This document shows positions 50,482 through 59,549 of a DNA stretch of 63,018 nt, piece after piece. Source of the DNA: Gemmatimonadota bacterium. Lineage in GTDB: Bacteria > Gemmatimonadota > Gemmatimonadetes > Longimicrobiales > Gaopeijiaceae. Under the pieces are notes generated by a model, which was given only the letters and a program-made list of their open reading frames with translations, had not been told where the DNA came from and searched no databases. Position numbers and translations under genes: made by a program. How positions within the stretch are numbered: position 1 is the stretch's first letter; the number at the start of each line of letters is the position of its first letter. The stretch covers positions 1-63,018 of the forward strand of contig JAGWBQ010000020.1 of NCBI GenBank assembly GCA_021295815.1. Direction: 5' to 3'.

Positions 50482-52467
50482 CTACGCCTCGGGCAGCGCC
50501 AGCGCGACGAGCTCCGCGCTGACCCCCCTTCCTCCGACCGAGAGCACGACGTACTGTCTCCCGCCGGCCATGTAGGTCATGGGCACGCCCGTCTGCGGGG
50601 CAGGCAAATCGATCTCGGCCACGGTCTCGCCTGTCGCCTTGTCGAGCGCCCTGAGGATCGGCGCCCCCCCGGCTCCTTCTCCGGCGAAGAGCAGCGAGCC
50701 GGTAACCAGCAGCCCCGAGCGCGAAGGCTTCCCGGTTCTGGGCAGGTCGGAAAGCTCCACCCCCAGGGTTTCCGCCACCCGCGCCGGCGTGTCGCCGTTG
50801 GCGACGGTCCACGAGACGCGACCGCTCGTCAGGTCTATGGCGGTGATCCGGCCCCACGGAGGCTTCACGATAGGGATGCCCCGGGCGACCTGACCGGATC
50901 TGGCACGGTGGACGTAGGCCATGTCGCTGGCGTCGCCCGCCTCCTCCAGAGCTAGGATGAAGGCGTTGGTCTGAGATCCGACGTAGAACATGCCGGTCCC
51001 GGGGTCGAAGGCGGCGCCCTCCCAGTTGGCGCCTCCCGTCGAGTAAGGCAGCGAGAGAGTTCCCTGGGTTCCGTCCGGCGCCTCCGCGAGCGAGGGCGGC
51101 GTGTAGAGCGGGCCCATGCGGAAGCGTGCCGCCACTTCACGGGCTCGTTCGCGGATCTCGGGCGTGAGATCGATGAGGAAATCCTCTTGGAACCCTTGCC
51201 GGTCGAAGGGCTCCGGCAGGGTCGGGAAGGGCTGGGTGGGAGAAGTCCGCTCGCCGGGAACGTCGCTCTGCGGTACCGCTCGCTCCTGGATCGGCCACAC
51301 CGGTTCGCCGGTTTCGCGGTCGAAGACGAATGTGAAACCCTGTTTGGTGATCTGGGCGACCACCCGCCTGAAGACGCCTTCGATCTCGAGGTCGGCGAGG
51401 AGGGGCGCGGCCGGGTTGTCGTAGTCCCAGATGTCGTGGCGTACCGTCTGGAAGTGCCAGACCCGCTCGCCGGTCCGGGCGTCGAGGCAGACCAGGCTGG
51501 TCGAGAAGAGGTTGTCGCCCTGGCGATGTCCGCCGTAGTAGTCTCCCGTGCCGGCCTCGGTCGGCAGATAGACGTAGCCAGTCTCAGGGTCGTAGGTGAT
51601 CGGCGCCCAGACCGCGGCGTTGCCGGAGTACTCGGCCGATCCGCCCTCCCAGCTCTCGTGTCCGAACTCGCCTGCCTCGGGGATGGTGCGGAAGGTCCAG
51701 AGGAGCTCGCCGGTCCGGGCGTCGAATCCGCGTACGTCGCCGGGAGTGTTGCGCATCGAAGGAGGCCTGAAGCCCACGTGGTGAGCCGATCCCACCACGA
51801 CGACATCGCCCGCGACGGTCGGGGGCGAGGTGGCTCCGATGGTGCCGACCATGGGGACGCCTTCGCGGCCGCGATGGTTCTCCATGAGATCGACGACGCC
51901 GTTCTCGCCGAATTCCCGGATCGGCCTGCCGTTCGACGCGTCCAGAGCGACCAGCCGGTAACCGGGCGTCACCGCCAGTATGCGCGCATCGCCCGCTTCC
52001 GAACGCCAGAACGAGACGCCCCGACCGGGGTTGCGCCTGGGAGCCGCGGCGAGTCGCTCTCCCTCGTCCATGGTCCAGGTCCAGAGAGTCTCGCCGCTGG
52101 TGGGGTCGATGGCCACCACCGCTCTCCGAAGCCCGGCGGTGGCATATAGCGCTCCGTCCACCGCGATCGGAACGGTCTGGCTGGCTATGAAGGGGTTGGG
52201 GCCGAAGTTGCGCGCCGTCCATCTCCACGCGATCTCCAGACTTCCCGCGTTCGAGGCGTCGATCTGCGCGAGAGACGAGTACCGGGTGTGACCGTGATCG
52301 CCCCCGTAGGTGTGCCACTCGCCCGACGGCGCACCGTCCTGGCCTGGCGCGGCCGCAGCCGTCGGGGCCGCGAGCGCGAGCGCGAGGCCGAGAACGATCA
52401 GGAAAGCGGCGACCGACGGCCACTTCCCCAGGGGCCCGCGCAAAGGCGGGCGAGGCGACCGGTCCAC
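50482..52467 (-). CDS. PQQ-dependent (quinoprotein) dehydrogenase, glucose-dehydrogenase type
   Basis: A 661-residue periplasmic eight-bladed propeller enzyme. The GTG at 52467 follows the cupin stop by 17 bases; the signal segment is VAAFLIVLGLALALAAPTAA. Propeller features include WHTYGGDHGHTRYSSLAQID, then SLEIAWRWTARN, GYRLVALDASNGRPIREFG, FDARTGELLWTFRTIP, CLDARTGERVWHFQTVRHD (W-docking repeats) and TFVFDRETGEPVWPI. The five TM helices of membrane-bound Gcd are missing, and there is no cytochrome c domain. No PQQ synthesis genes are nearby, so the cofactor must be made elsewhere or imported. Confidence 0.9.
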   Translation of the reverse strand: MDRSPRPPLRGPLGKWPSVAAFLIVLGLALALAAPTAAAAPGQDGAPSGEWHTYGGDHGHTRYSSLAQIDASNAGSLEIAWRWTARNFGPNPFIASQTVPIAVDGALYATAGLRRAVVAIDPTSGETLWTWTMDEGERLAAAPRRNPGRGVSFWRSEAGDARILAVTPGYRLVALDASNGRPIREFGENGVVDLMENHRGREGVPMVGTIGATSPPTVAGDVVVVGSAHHVGFRPPSMRNTPGDVRGFDARTGELLWTFRTIPEAGEFGHESWEGGSAEYSGNAAVWAPITYDPETGYVYLPTEAGTGDYYGGHRQGDNLFSTSLVCLDARTGERVWHFQTVRHDIWDYDNPAAPLLADLEIEGVFRRVVAQITKQGFTFVFDRETGEPVWPIQERAVPQSDVPGERTSPTQPFPTLPEPFDRQGFQEDFLIDLTPEIRERAREVAARFRMGPLYTPPSLAEAPDGTQGTLSLPYSTGGANWEGAAFDPGTGMFYVGSQTNAFILALEEAGDASDMAYVHRARSGQVARGIPIVKPPWGRITAIDLTSGRVSWTVANGDTPARVAETLGVELSDLPRTGKPSRSGLLVTGSLLFAGEGAGGAPILRALDKATGETVAEIDLPAPQTGVPMTYMAGGRQYVVLSVGGRGVSAELVALALPEA

Positions 52468-52484
52468 CGGCAAGGCCGTTGGCC

Positions 52485-52862
52485 TCACTCTTCGGTGATG
52501 CGGATACGGTCCTCGCGGTTCGGGACCACGCATATGAATTCGAAGGGCTCGTCGGCATCGGCCCGATAGTCGTGTTCCACGCCCGCAGGAACGTAGACGG
52601 CGTCTCCCGCGCTGACGCGATGGACCTCATGGCCGATCCGCATGCGGGCGCTCCCGCGCAGCACGTACTGTTCGTGCTCGACCTCGTTGGTATGAAGCGG
52701 CATGCCGCCTCCCGGCTCCATGACGAAGCGACGCAGGCAGAAGTTGGGCGCTTCGCCAGGTCCGACCAGAACCTGCATCGACGTGCCCTCGCCCGCCGCG
52801 ACCTCGTTCGCCGGTACCGATCCGGCCGGCCGCACCGGCCCTGTCTCCTCGATCTCGCTCAT
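52485..52862 (-). CDS. Cupin-domain protein
   Basis: A 125-residue single-domain cupin. Both cupin motifs are visible: PLHTNEVEHEQYVLRGSARM (G-x5-H-x-H-x3,4-E type, with His and Glu ligands) and DAVYVPAGVEHDYRADADEP (G-D-x-x-x-x-P-x-G-x-x-H). It binds a metal ion and may be a dioxygenase, isomerase or non-enzymatic protein; nothing in the sequence decides. It lies just ahead of the quinoprotein dehydrogenase gene on the same strand and is probably co-transcribed. Confidence 0.9.
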   Translation of the reverse strand: MSEIEETGPVRPAGSVPANEVAAGEGTSMQVLVGPGEAPNFCLRRFVMEPGGGMPLHTNEVEHEQYVLRGSARMRIGHEVHRVSAGDAVYVPAGVEHDYRADADEPFEFICVVPNREDRIRITEE

Positions 52863-52906
52863 TTCTTCTCGTTCCGAGGGGGTGTGCGCTCGGCTCCATC
52901 GCGTCC

Positions 52907-53317
52907 CTACCCGTTCTCGGCGTAAATCCCCACCTGGAGCGACGGTGCGAGCGTGTACTCAAACTTGAGACGATTTTCGCCTTCCACAACCACCGTCGTG
53001 GTCCGCTGCCTGGTCTTGGGGTGATCCCGACCTCGGTCGTTCTCGATGACGGCGACCTCGTCGGGCCCGAGCCCGTCGGTGATCCGGTCGAGCTCGGCCA
53101 GCAGAAGCTCGAGCAGCTCGGCCTCGGCCTCGTCCTGAACGTCGCCCTCGGCGCTGGGCGCGAGCTCATGAAGCGTACGCCGTTCATAGCCGTCCGCGAA
53201 GTCGGCCGCGCCGATGCGAGCCGTGCCGGTGGAGCGGAATCCGACCTCGGTCAGAGCACGGGCGTTGAACTCCGGAACGACGCTCCTGTATGAGTTTCCG
53301 TACCTGCGTAGAATCAT
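52907..53317 (-). CDS. Hypothetical protein, 136 aa
   Basis: Starts MILRRYGNSYRSVVPEFNAR and has no signal peptide or TM segment. The N-terminal part contains the strand ALTEVGFRSTGTARIG; a central acidic helix (QDEAEAELLELLLAELDRI) and a final beta pair (TTTVVVEGENRLKFEYTLAP) follow. Codon use is like that of real neighbours. The fold is probably alpha/beta, but no family was recognised. It is divergent from the tyrosine phosphatase gene, with a tandem-repeat spacer between them, and precedes the cupin gene on the same strand by 44 bases. Confidence 0.65.
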   Translation of the reverse strand: MILRRYGNSYRSVVPEFNARALTEVGFRSTGTARIGAADFADGYERRTLHELAPSAEGDVQDEAEAELLELLLAELDRITDGLGPDEVAVIENDRGRDHPKTRQRTTTVVVEGENRLKFEYTLAPSLQVGIYAENG

Positions 53318-53328
53318 CTGCGGTGCCG

Positions 53329-53372
53329 TCTTCGGTGCGTTAGGGTTCTATCTTCGGTGCGTTAGGGTTCTA
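53329..53372. repeat. Perfect 22-bp tandem duplication in a divergent promoter region
   Basis: The 22-base unit starting TCTTCGGTGCG and ending TAGGGTTCTA occurs twice without spacer (53329-53350, 53351-53372). It is in the 109-base spacer between the divergent hypothetical gene (start 53317) and the phosphatase gene (ATG 53427). A TAAAT follows at 53371-53375. Each unit is two helical turns long, so a regulator could bind both copies on one face of the DNA. Confidence 0.85.
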
Positions 53373-53426
53373 AATTGTCTCACGAGCGGGAACGAGCCTC
53401 CCGGTCTTCCTCCACCCCAGCATTCG

Positions 53427-53915
53427 ATGTCGCCAGCGAATCCGAAACGCTTGAGAACCTCCGTCCTCTTCGTCTGTCTGGGCAACATATGCAGATCGCC
53501 CCTGGCCGAGGGGATCTTCGTCGGCCTTGTGAAAGACGCTGGTCTCGAAGAGGTCTTCACCATCGATTCCGCCGGAACAGGGTCCTGGCACGTCGGTTCT
53601 CCGCCCGACGCCCGCTCCGTGCAGGTCGCCGCTCAACACGGATTGACCTTGGAGTGCGCTGCGCGGCAGGTGTCTCCGAGCGACTTCCAGGACTTCGACC
53701 ACATCGTGGCCATGGATCGCAGCAACCTGCGCGACCTGGAGGGGATGGCTCAGCTCGATGGTTCGAAGGCCGAGCTCTCGCTCCTGCGTTCGCGCGATCC
53801 GATGGGCGGTTTCGACGTGCCCGATCCATACTATGGAGGGGCCAACGGCTTCGAGCGCGTCTACCGCATGATCGAACGCTGTTGCCAAGAGCTCCTTCTC
53901 GACCTGCGCGGCTGA
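53427..53915 (+). CDS. Low-molecular-weight protein-tyrosine phosphatase
   Basis: A 162-residue phosphatase. The active-site loop CLGNICRSPLAEG (C-x5-R-S) is near residue 17, and the catalytic Asp is in DVPDPYYGG near the C-terminus, in the D-P-Y-Y form. The start at 53427 (MSPANPKRLRTSVLF) is chosen over the long upstream frame, which crosses the tandem repeats. Bacterial members usually act on tyrosine kinases of exopolysaccharide systems or on other phosphotyrosine proteins; neither partner is in the window. Confidence 0.93.
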   Translation: MSPANPKRLRTSVLFVCLGNICRSPLAEGIFVGLVKDAGLEEVFTIDSAGTGSWHVGSPPDARSVQVAAQHGLTLECAARQVSPSDFQDFDHIVAMDRSNLRDLEGMAQLDGSKAELSLLRSRDPMGGFDVPDPYYGGANGFERVYRMIERCCQELLLDLRG

Positions 53916-54032
53916 AACGGCCGGATCTCCGCCGTTCGACTCGCCGACCGTGACGGACGAGAGGGTCGCCGTCCGCGGCGTCCGGCGCGGATGCGGCGTC
54001 GCACTGCCGTGGGAGGTTTCGTCCACGGGCAG

Positions 54033-55214
54033 CTAAGCCCTGCCGACCATGCGGGCCATCCGCCGTATCGCCTCCTCGATGACGGAGTCCGCGGCGGCGA
54101 AGCTCATCCGCGACCAGCGATCATCGCCGAAGGCGGCACCGGGCACGAGAGCCACCCCTTCCTCGGAAAGCAGTTGGCGGCACCACTCGGTGGAGCTCTC
54201 GACGCCCAGCGCGTTCGAGCGGAAGTACAGGTAGAAGGCGCCCTTCGGGTAGACGAAACGCACTTCCGGCAGCAGCTCCTCGAAGAGCCCGACGACGAGA
54301 TCCCGCCGGCGCTCGAAGGCGACTCCCATCTCGGTGATCGACGCGTCCGCGGCAGCGGGGTCTCCATACGCCCTCAGAGCGGCCATCTGGGTCGGCGTCG
54401 AAATGTTTGAAGTCATCTGGCTCTGGAGCGAAATCATCTTCTTCGCCAAATCGTTCGCTGAGAAGGAGTAGCCGATCCTCCACCCGGTCATGGCGAAGCA
54501 CTTGGAGGCGCCGTCGACGAGCACGAAGTCTGGCAACGAGCCTTCCGGCAGGTCCAGAAGACCCGGGGCGTCGCCGGGGCCGTCGTGGTGGATGCGGCGG
54601 TAGATCTCGTCCGAGATCAGCCATGCCCCTCGTTCTCTCGCCCAAGCGGCGATTTCCGTCAGTTCGGACAGGGAATAAACCGCACCCGTCGGGTTGCTCG
54701 GCGAGTTGAGGATGAGCCCCTTGACGTTCTCGAAAGCGACTCGCTCCAGCTCGGTGGAAGTGACCTTGAAGTCGTTCTCCTCCCGACCGAAGACGACCTT
54801 GGGTTCGGCGCGGGCCAGCGTGACGAGATCCGGATAGGTCGTCCAGTAGGGCGCCGCCACGACAACCTCGTCGCCCGGACCGAAGAGCGAGAAGATGGCG
54901 TTGAAGAGGGCCTGCTTGGCGCCCGCCGTCACCACGAGACCGTTCCAGTCGAGCTCGCGCCCCGCCTGTGCGCTCAGCCTCGCGGTGATCGCCTGCCGCA
55001 GTTCGGGGAGTCCGGCGGGCGGCGTGTAACGTGTGCGTCCGTCCCTGATGCCCCGGATCCCTCCTGCCGAGATGAACTCCGGAGTGCGAAAGTCGGGCTC
55101 GCCGGCGCTCAGATTCAGAATGTCTCGACCCTCCGCCTTGAGCTGTTTGGCGAGGGTGCTGACCGCGATGGTCGCGGAAGGTTGGAGGTCCTTGATGTTC
55201 GACGAGAACTTCAC
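54033..55214 (-). CDS. Aspartate-type aminotransferase (class I/II, PLP)
   Basis: A 393-residue PLP enzyme. The GTG at 55214 (VKFSSNIKDLQPSATIAV) gives the usual length; the open frame is 48 codons longer without homology. The family motifs are LSAGEPDFRTPEFI, YTPPAGLPELRQAI, GAKQALFNAIFSLFGPGDEV, NSPSNPTGAVYS, WLISDEIYRRI and the PLP Lys in DGASKCFAMTGWRIGY. It resembles bacterial AspB/1-beta subgroup aminotransferases that use aspartate, sometimes also prephenate. It is divergent from the beta-propeller gene at 55475. Confidence 0.92.
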   Translation of the reverse strand: MKFSSNIKDLQPSATIAVSTLAKQLKAEGRDILNLSAGEPDFRTPEFISAGGIRGIRDGRTRYTPPAGLPELRQAITARLSAQAGRELDWNGLVVTAGAKQALFNAIFSLFGPGDEVVVAAPYWTTYPDLVTLARAEPKVVFGREENDFKVTSTELERVAFENVKGLILNSPSNPTGAVYSLSELTEIAAWARERGAWLISDEIYRRIHHDGPGDAPGLLDLPEGSLPDFVLVDGASKCFAMTGWRIGYSFSANDLAKKMISLQSQMTSNISTPTQMAALRAYGDPAAADASITEMGVAFERRRDLVVGLFEELLPEVRFVYPKGAFYLYFRSNALGVESSTEWCRQLLSEEGVALVPGAAFGDDRWSRMSFAAADSVIEEAIRRMARMVGRA

Positions 55215-55474
55215 GATGGGTCGCTGGGAAAGGTTGGAGTTCGGTGACGTCCAAGATAGCGTCTCCCGACCGGGGCTGGACAGACGCTGCCGACTGCGGG
55301 GTGAGCGTCCCGACGTGCCCCCCGAGCTGGAACGTCGGTCGGCTCGAAACGGTAGCAACCCTCTGGTTGAAGGGAGGGTCGGGCAACCGAAACACGCCCG
55401 AGTCGATCAAACCGTCGGACTCGACCGATTCCGGAATTCCTTTCCGTGAAACCAGCCTCCCACCGCCATCGCCA

Positions 55475-56803
55475 ATGAAAAGCACCGGTTTTGCCACACC
55501 GACGGCCGTCCTTCTTGCGTTCCTGGCCGTACACCCCGCGCTCCCCGCCCAGGAGATCGTTGAAGTCACGGACCGCGACCGACGGATCGACCCCGCGTTC
55601 GAGGAGGTCTACCGAGTCGGCGTCCTCGACGGCGAGGCCTGGGAGATGTTCGCCTCAGTGGGCCAGGTCGCCTTCGACGCGAAGGGCGACCTGTACATTT
55701 TCGACGGGACGACCGGTCCGGCGATTGGCGGGGGGATGCTTCTGACGCGTTCCGGTGCGGTCAGGGTCCTCGTGTTCGACGCGGCGGGGCGATTCGTAAC
55801 GGAATTCGGATCTTCGGGTCAGGGTCCCGGCGAGTTCAACCAGCCGATGGGCTTCGCGGTGTTGCGGGACGGCACCGTGGTCGTGAGCGATGTCGGCCAT
55901 CGCGCCTACCAGCTCTTCAACGCCTCCGGCGAGTTTCTGCGTATGGTCCGGGCGGGCGAAGGGCCAGATGCCGTGGCGATTCCGGCCCATGACATTCAGC
56001 CGGATCCGCGCGGCGGAGCGGTCTTTGCCGGCGGGAGCGGGGCCTCCATCACCATGAGCGCGGGCGGCGCGGTGGATCCGCCCACCTCCTGACCGATCCT
56101 GCGGGTCGGACTCGACGCCGAGGCCGCGCGCGCCGATACGGTGGCGGAGGGATGGCTGCCGCAACAAACCGACCTTGAAGATCTCGCGACGGGCCCGATG
56201 CCCGCCCAGCTTCGCGACGCGCTTCGCGGCATGGCCATGCCCACCGTGTTCGAGCCCCGGTTACTCGTCGGCGTTCTTTCCGATGGCGGCATCGTTCACT
56301 CGGACTCGTCGGCGTACGCGTTGAAGATCACACCGCCGGGTGCGCGCGATGTCGCGCGCATCATACGGCGGCCCTTCGATCCCGAGCCCGTGACCGAGGC
56401 GGTCCGGGAGGCGCACGAGGAGAGGATGGCAGCCGCAAGGCGCGCACTCGGCGGAAGCGGACCAAGACGCCTCATGCTGGTCGGGGCCGCCGAAGGGAAC
56501 AATCCTGGGCCGGAGGCCATGTTCGACTTGGAGGACCGCTACTACCACGAGATTCCCGTGCTGCGCGGCCTGGCAACCACGTGGGAGGGCCGCATTTGGG
56601 TGCAGCGCGGTGGCGAAGAACCGGATAGCGACGGCCCCATCGACGTCCTGACGGCGGAAGGAGCGTACGTCGGCACCTATGCGACCGGCGCGACCGAGAT
56701 GCCTGACGCCTTCGGTCCCGACGGATTGGTGGCGTTCATCGAGCTGGACGAGCTCGAAGTCGCCAGCGTGGTTGTCAGGAGGCTGCCGGTGGAAGTCCGG
56801 TGA
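55475..56803 (+). pseudogene. 6-bladed beta-propeller gene interrupted by an in-frame TGA
   Basis: The frame starts at ATG 55475 with a signal peptide (TAVLLAFLAVHPALPAQ) and propeller blades such as GRFVTEFGSSGQGPGEFNQP and DVGHRAYQLFNASGEFLRM. It stops at TGA 56090-56092 after VDPPTS, then continues in the same frame ([15 protein letters not shown]) through to 56803 with further blades and the closing segment [16 protein letters not shown]. The neighbouring intact propeller protein ends in [16 protein letters not shown], proving that both halves belong together. The stop probably arose from CGA or TGG by one base change. Either half could still be translated. Confidence 0.8.
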
Positions 56804-56880
56804 GGTTGGTGGAGCAAGATGGGACTCCTTCCTATCCCGATCCACACGGGGAACGGGAATTCCCGCCCGGCTCAGCGCCT

Positions 56881-57292
56881 CAACCCGCGCCTTGCTGCGG
56901 ACCGCCTGGAAGCTGGGGGCGAAGGACGGCAAGTCGAGGATCGAGCAGTTCGCGCCTGGATGGAGAAGCAGCATCCGGATGCAGCGGGAAGCCTGCGCGA
57001 AGGGCTCGGCGAGATGTTCACCGTCAGCGAGATCGGATTGACCCCAGCACTCCGGCGGTGCCTGGGCACGACCGACCTGCTCGACAACGTCCACTCGGGA
57101 ATGCGCCGCCGCACAGGCCGGGTGACCCGGTGGAGAGACGGGTCCATGGCGGTGCGCTGGGCGGCGGCCGCGTTCCTGGAAGCCGAGAAGAGCCACCGCA
57201 GGATCATGGGCTACAAGGACCTCCGGATACTCGAGGCGCACCTGGACGAGCTCGCCACTCCCCAGGTTGACGGTAAGGAGATTGCCGCGTAG
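56881..57292 (+). mobile_element. IS256-family transposase remnant (C-terminal part), copy 1
   Basis: The frame ending at TAG 57290-57292 encodes the last third of a mutator/IS256-type transposase: WMEKQHPDAAGSLREGLGEM, IGLTPALRRCLGTTDLLDNV, GRVTRWRDGSMAVRWAAAAF and SHRRIMGYKDLRIL. The N-terminal two thirds, including the first two catalytic Asp residues, are missing, so it cannot move. It abuts the end of the broken propeller gene. It matches copy 2 at 59550-60457 closely over its whole length, in the same orientation, and is the better preserved of the two in this part. Confidence 0.88.
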
Positions 57293-57482
57293 CTTTGAAT
57301 CGACCGAGAGCCACCGCAACCTCCAACCACGGTTGGGACCTCAGCGATATCTAGTGCCCCGAAGGCACACCTTCCTGAGCTTGTCACCAAGTACCGGGAC
57401 CGGTTGCTCAGTCATCCTACTCGTAACCTCCTCGCAGTGCGTGGTCGAGGTTGCAGCGGTCACGCCAGCGACGGAGCCGAAG

Positions 57483-58880
57483 ATGAGAAAATCCATGACA
57501 CGTATGCTGAGGATGACGGCCACCGTAGTCGCGGTGCTGGCCGTGTCGTCGGCCCCCGGCGCCCTGACCACGCCGAAGGCGGCGGCCCAGGAAGTCCCGT
57601 GCGACGCGACGTGCGTGCACGTCCCCGATCCGCCGGTGCTCGCTTGTATGATGGGCTGCGGTGACCCTGCGCCCGATTCTCAGGAGGCCACCTTGGATGG
57701 TCCGGATGTTCCTCTGGTCGCGCTGACGGAGGAGCTCTTCCTCCTTGGGGGGGCTTCGGAAGAGGAATGGCAAGCCTTCACGGAGATCTCCGAGGTTCAC
57801 TTCGACCACGATGGCAACTTAGTTATTCTCGACCGGCGACAGAACCGGGTTGTCGTCGTGGGTTCGGATGGAGAGTTTCGCCGCCATATATCACGAACTG
57901 GACAGGGACCGGGAGAGTTGCGTATGGCCATCGGGGTCGGCGTCCTTCACGACAACCGGATCGTCGTGCGCGATGTCGGCCACAATGCCCTATTCCTGTT
58001 CGGAGCCGACGGCAACTTCCTGGAGCAGCATGTCGCGATTCGCGAGCCTTCCACGAGGATGCAGTCCCAGTCCGTCATCGGTTCATCCCAAACCCTTCCC
58101 GCGTTGCTCGGCAGTTTCCCCGACGGCCGATTGCTTACGGCTCGCCGGCGGGGGGCTAGGGCCCTGGACATCCACACGATTGGCCGGGGCAGCCGGGAAG
58201 TCTATCGGGCGTATACTCCTCCCCCGTCCGAAGCTGCTGGAAGTGAGAGCGTCTCGATGATCCGGATAGGCGAGATGGAAGTGCAGCTGCCCGGCGGAAT
58301 CCTGCCCCGACGAACGGTATTCGGTCCCCCTCTGTTGGCAGCGGTTCTGGCCGACGGGGAGATAGCTGTCGTTGATTCCGTAGGGTACCAGGTCAAGATA
58401 GTGCGGCCGGACGACGGCTCAGTACGTACTGTACTGGAAAGGCCTATCAACCCCTTCCCGGTGACGGCAGAGATGCAGGAGGCGGCAAGGGAGCGTGAGA
58501 GTGGTGGAGGGGGCGCACAGGTGATCGCCACGGGGCCCGGCATATCGGGCGCAGCGGGACGGGAACTGGAATCGGCGATCGCACAGTCTCTGGTCCCAGA
58601 GATGGACTTCGGCTCTGAGGTGCCCGTCATCAGCGAGATGGGCGTCGACCACGGGAACCGGATCTGGATTGTGCGATCGGGCGAGGACGGCGTATCGCCG
58701 GGTCCAGTGGATGTCCTCACTCCGTCCGGCGGCTACCTGGGCACGCTGTCTGAGGATTTCTTCCAGATGCCGGACGCGTTTGGGCCTGACGGCATGATGG
58801 CGTACATCGAGCTGGGCGAGTTCGATGTGCCCGTCCTTAGAGTCCTTAGGCTTGTGAGTCTCACGGTCGCCGGGGGTTGA
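57483..58880 (+). CDS. Secreted 6-bladed beta-propeller protein
   Basis: A 465-residue exported protein. The start at 57483 (MRKSMTRMLRMTATVVAVLA) gives a signal peptide ending near AAAQE; upstream open frame runs into the IS remnant. A Cys-rich segment (CDATCVHVPDPPVLACMMGC) follows the signal. Propeller blades include DHDGNLVILDRRQNRVVVVG, the G-x-G-P-G-E signature in RTGQGPGELRMAI, VRDVGHNALFLFGADGNFLE and NRIWIVRSGEDGVSPGPVDV. It is a paralogue of the broken gene at 55475-56803. It is bracketed by two IS256-family remnants in direct orientation. The function is unknown. Confidence 0.82.
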   Translation: MRKSMTRMLRMTATVVAVLAVSSAPGALTTPKAAAQEVPCDATCVHVPDPPVLACMMGCGDPAPDSQEATLDGPDVPLVALTEELFLLGGASEEEWQAFTEISEVHFDHDGNLVILDRRQNRVVVVGSDGEFRRHISRTGQGPGELRMAIGVGVLHDNRIVVRDVGHNALFLFGADGNFLEQHVAIREPSTRMQSQSVIGSSQTLPALLGSFPDGRLLTARRRGARALDIHTIGRGSREVYRAYTPPPSEAAGSESVSMIRIGEMEVQLPGGILPRRTVFGPPLLAAVLADGEIAVVDSVGYQVKIVRPDDGSVRTVLERPINPFPVTAEMQEAARERESGGGGAQVIATGPGISGAAGRELESAIAQSLVPEMDFGSEVPVISEMGVDHGNRIWIVRSGEDGVSPGPVDVLTPSGGYLGTLSEDFFQMPDAFGPDGMMAYIELGEFDVPVLRVLRLVSLTVAGG

Positions 58881-59308
58881 CAGATAACTGCTCGGGTGGT
58901 CCGAGATGATCGCGCCACTGTCCGGAACAACGCGGTCGAACATGCTCCCATCGGTACTGCAATACCCGGGGTCGTTCCGTGGCTGATCCGCAACGGGCGA
59001 ACCAGTGCCAGCGATCCATCTCGGCTCTACAAGCGTCCGAGTCTAGCCATTTGGTGCCGTTCTCCCGCCATTTCCGCAAAAAGGTAAGGAAATGTGATCC
59101 GGGGGCAAGAACGGCAGACCGTGCAGTCCCAATTGAACTTAAGGAAGCCCTGCTTTGCGGACGGTTGGGTTTTTGGGGTTGATGGTGTCTGATATGGTTT
59201 CTTTTCTCTCCCCTCCAACAGTGGAGAGGGGTAACGAGCGAGCCCGACGAAGCGAGCAGGCCTGAGAAGCCGGAGAGCTTAGGCCACCCCCGGCCCTGCC
59301 GGTTCGCT
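58881..59308. other. Non-coding spacer downstream of the propeller gene
   Basis: 428 bases with no supported gene; base composition falls below that of the neighbours in places (around 59060-59210). CTCTCC and GGAGAG around 59207-59230 could pair as a hairpin, without a T-run. It borders an IS3-like fragment and may be insertion-sequence end sequence plus debris. Confidence 0.5.
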
Positions 59309-59422
59309 TCAGGCAGCATGGTCGAATTTCTCGAAGTCCGCCGGTGATTCGTAGCCGAGCGCCGAGCGGAGCCGGCGAAGGACGGCCGCGAACATCCGCT
59401 CCCTTTGGTCAACGTCTTCGCG
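59309..59422 (-). mobile_element. IS3-like transposase (OrfB) C-terminal fragment
   Basis: The minus-strand frame ending at 59309 gives RRLRSALGYESPADFEKF, matching the C-terminus of IS3-family integrase-core transposases (R-x-H-S-x-L-G-Y-x-S-P-x-x-F-E). Only about 25-30 residues are recognisable; the conserved HS pair before LGY is RS here. The fragment directly abuts the IS256-family remnant on the other strand, so one element may have landed in the other. Confidence 0.55.
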
Positions 59423-59549
59423 CTGGCCGGAGGTGCGCTGGATCACATCATCGACGTGGTCGGGCGCGCGGCGATCTGAGGTGCTGTGGATATCGGCGCC
59501 GCCGGGGTCGCGGGAGAGAAGCAGCCAGGTAAGGAGCGGGCGGGCGGGG

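Noticed and set aside
54121-55569. 482-codon minus-strand open frame
   Set aside because: Out-of-frame shadow of the aminotransferase, Arg/Gly-rich with no motif.
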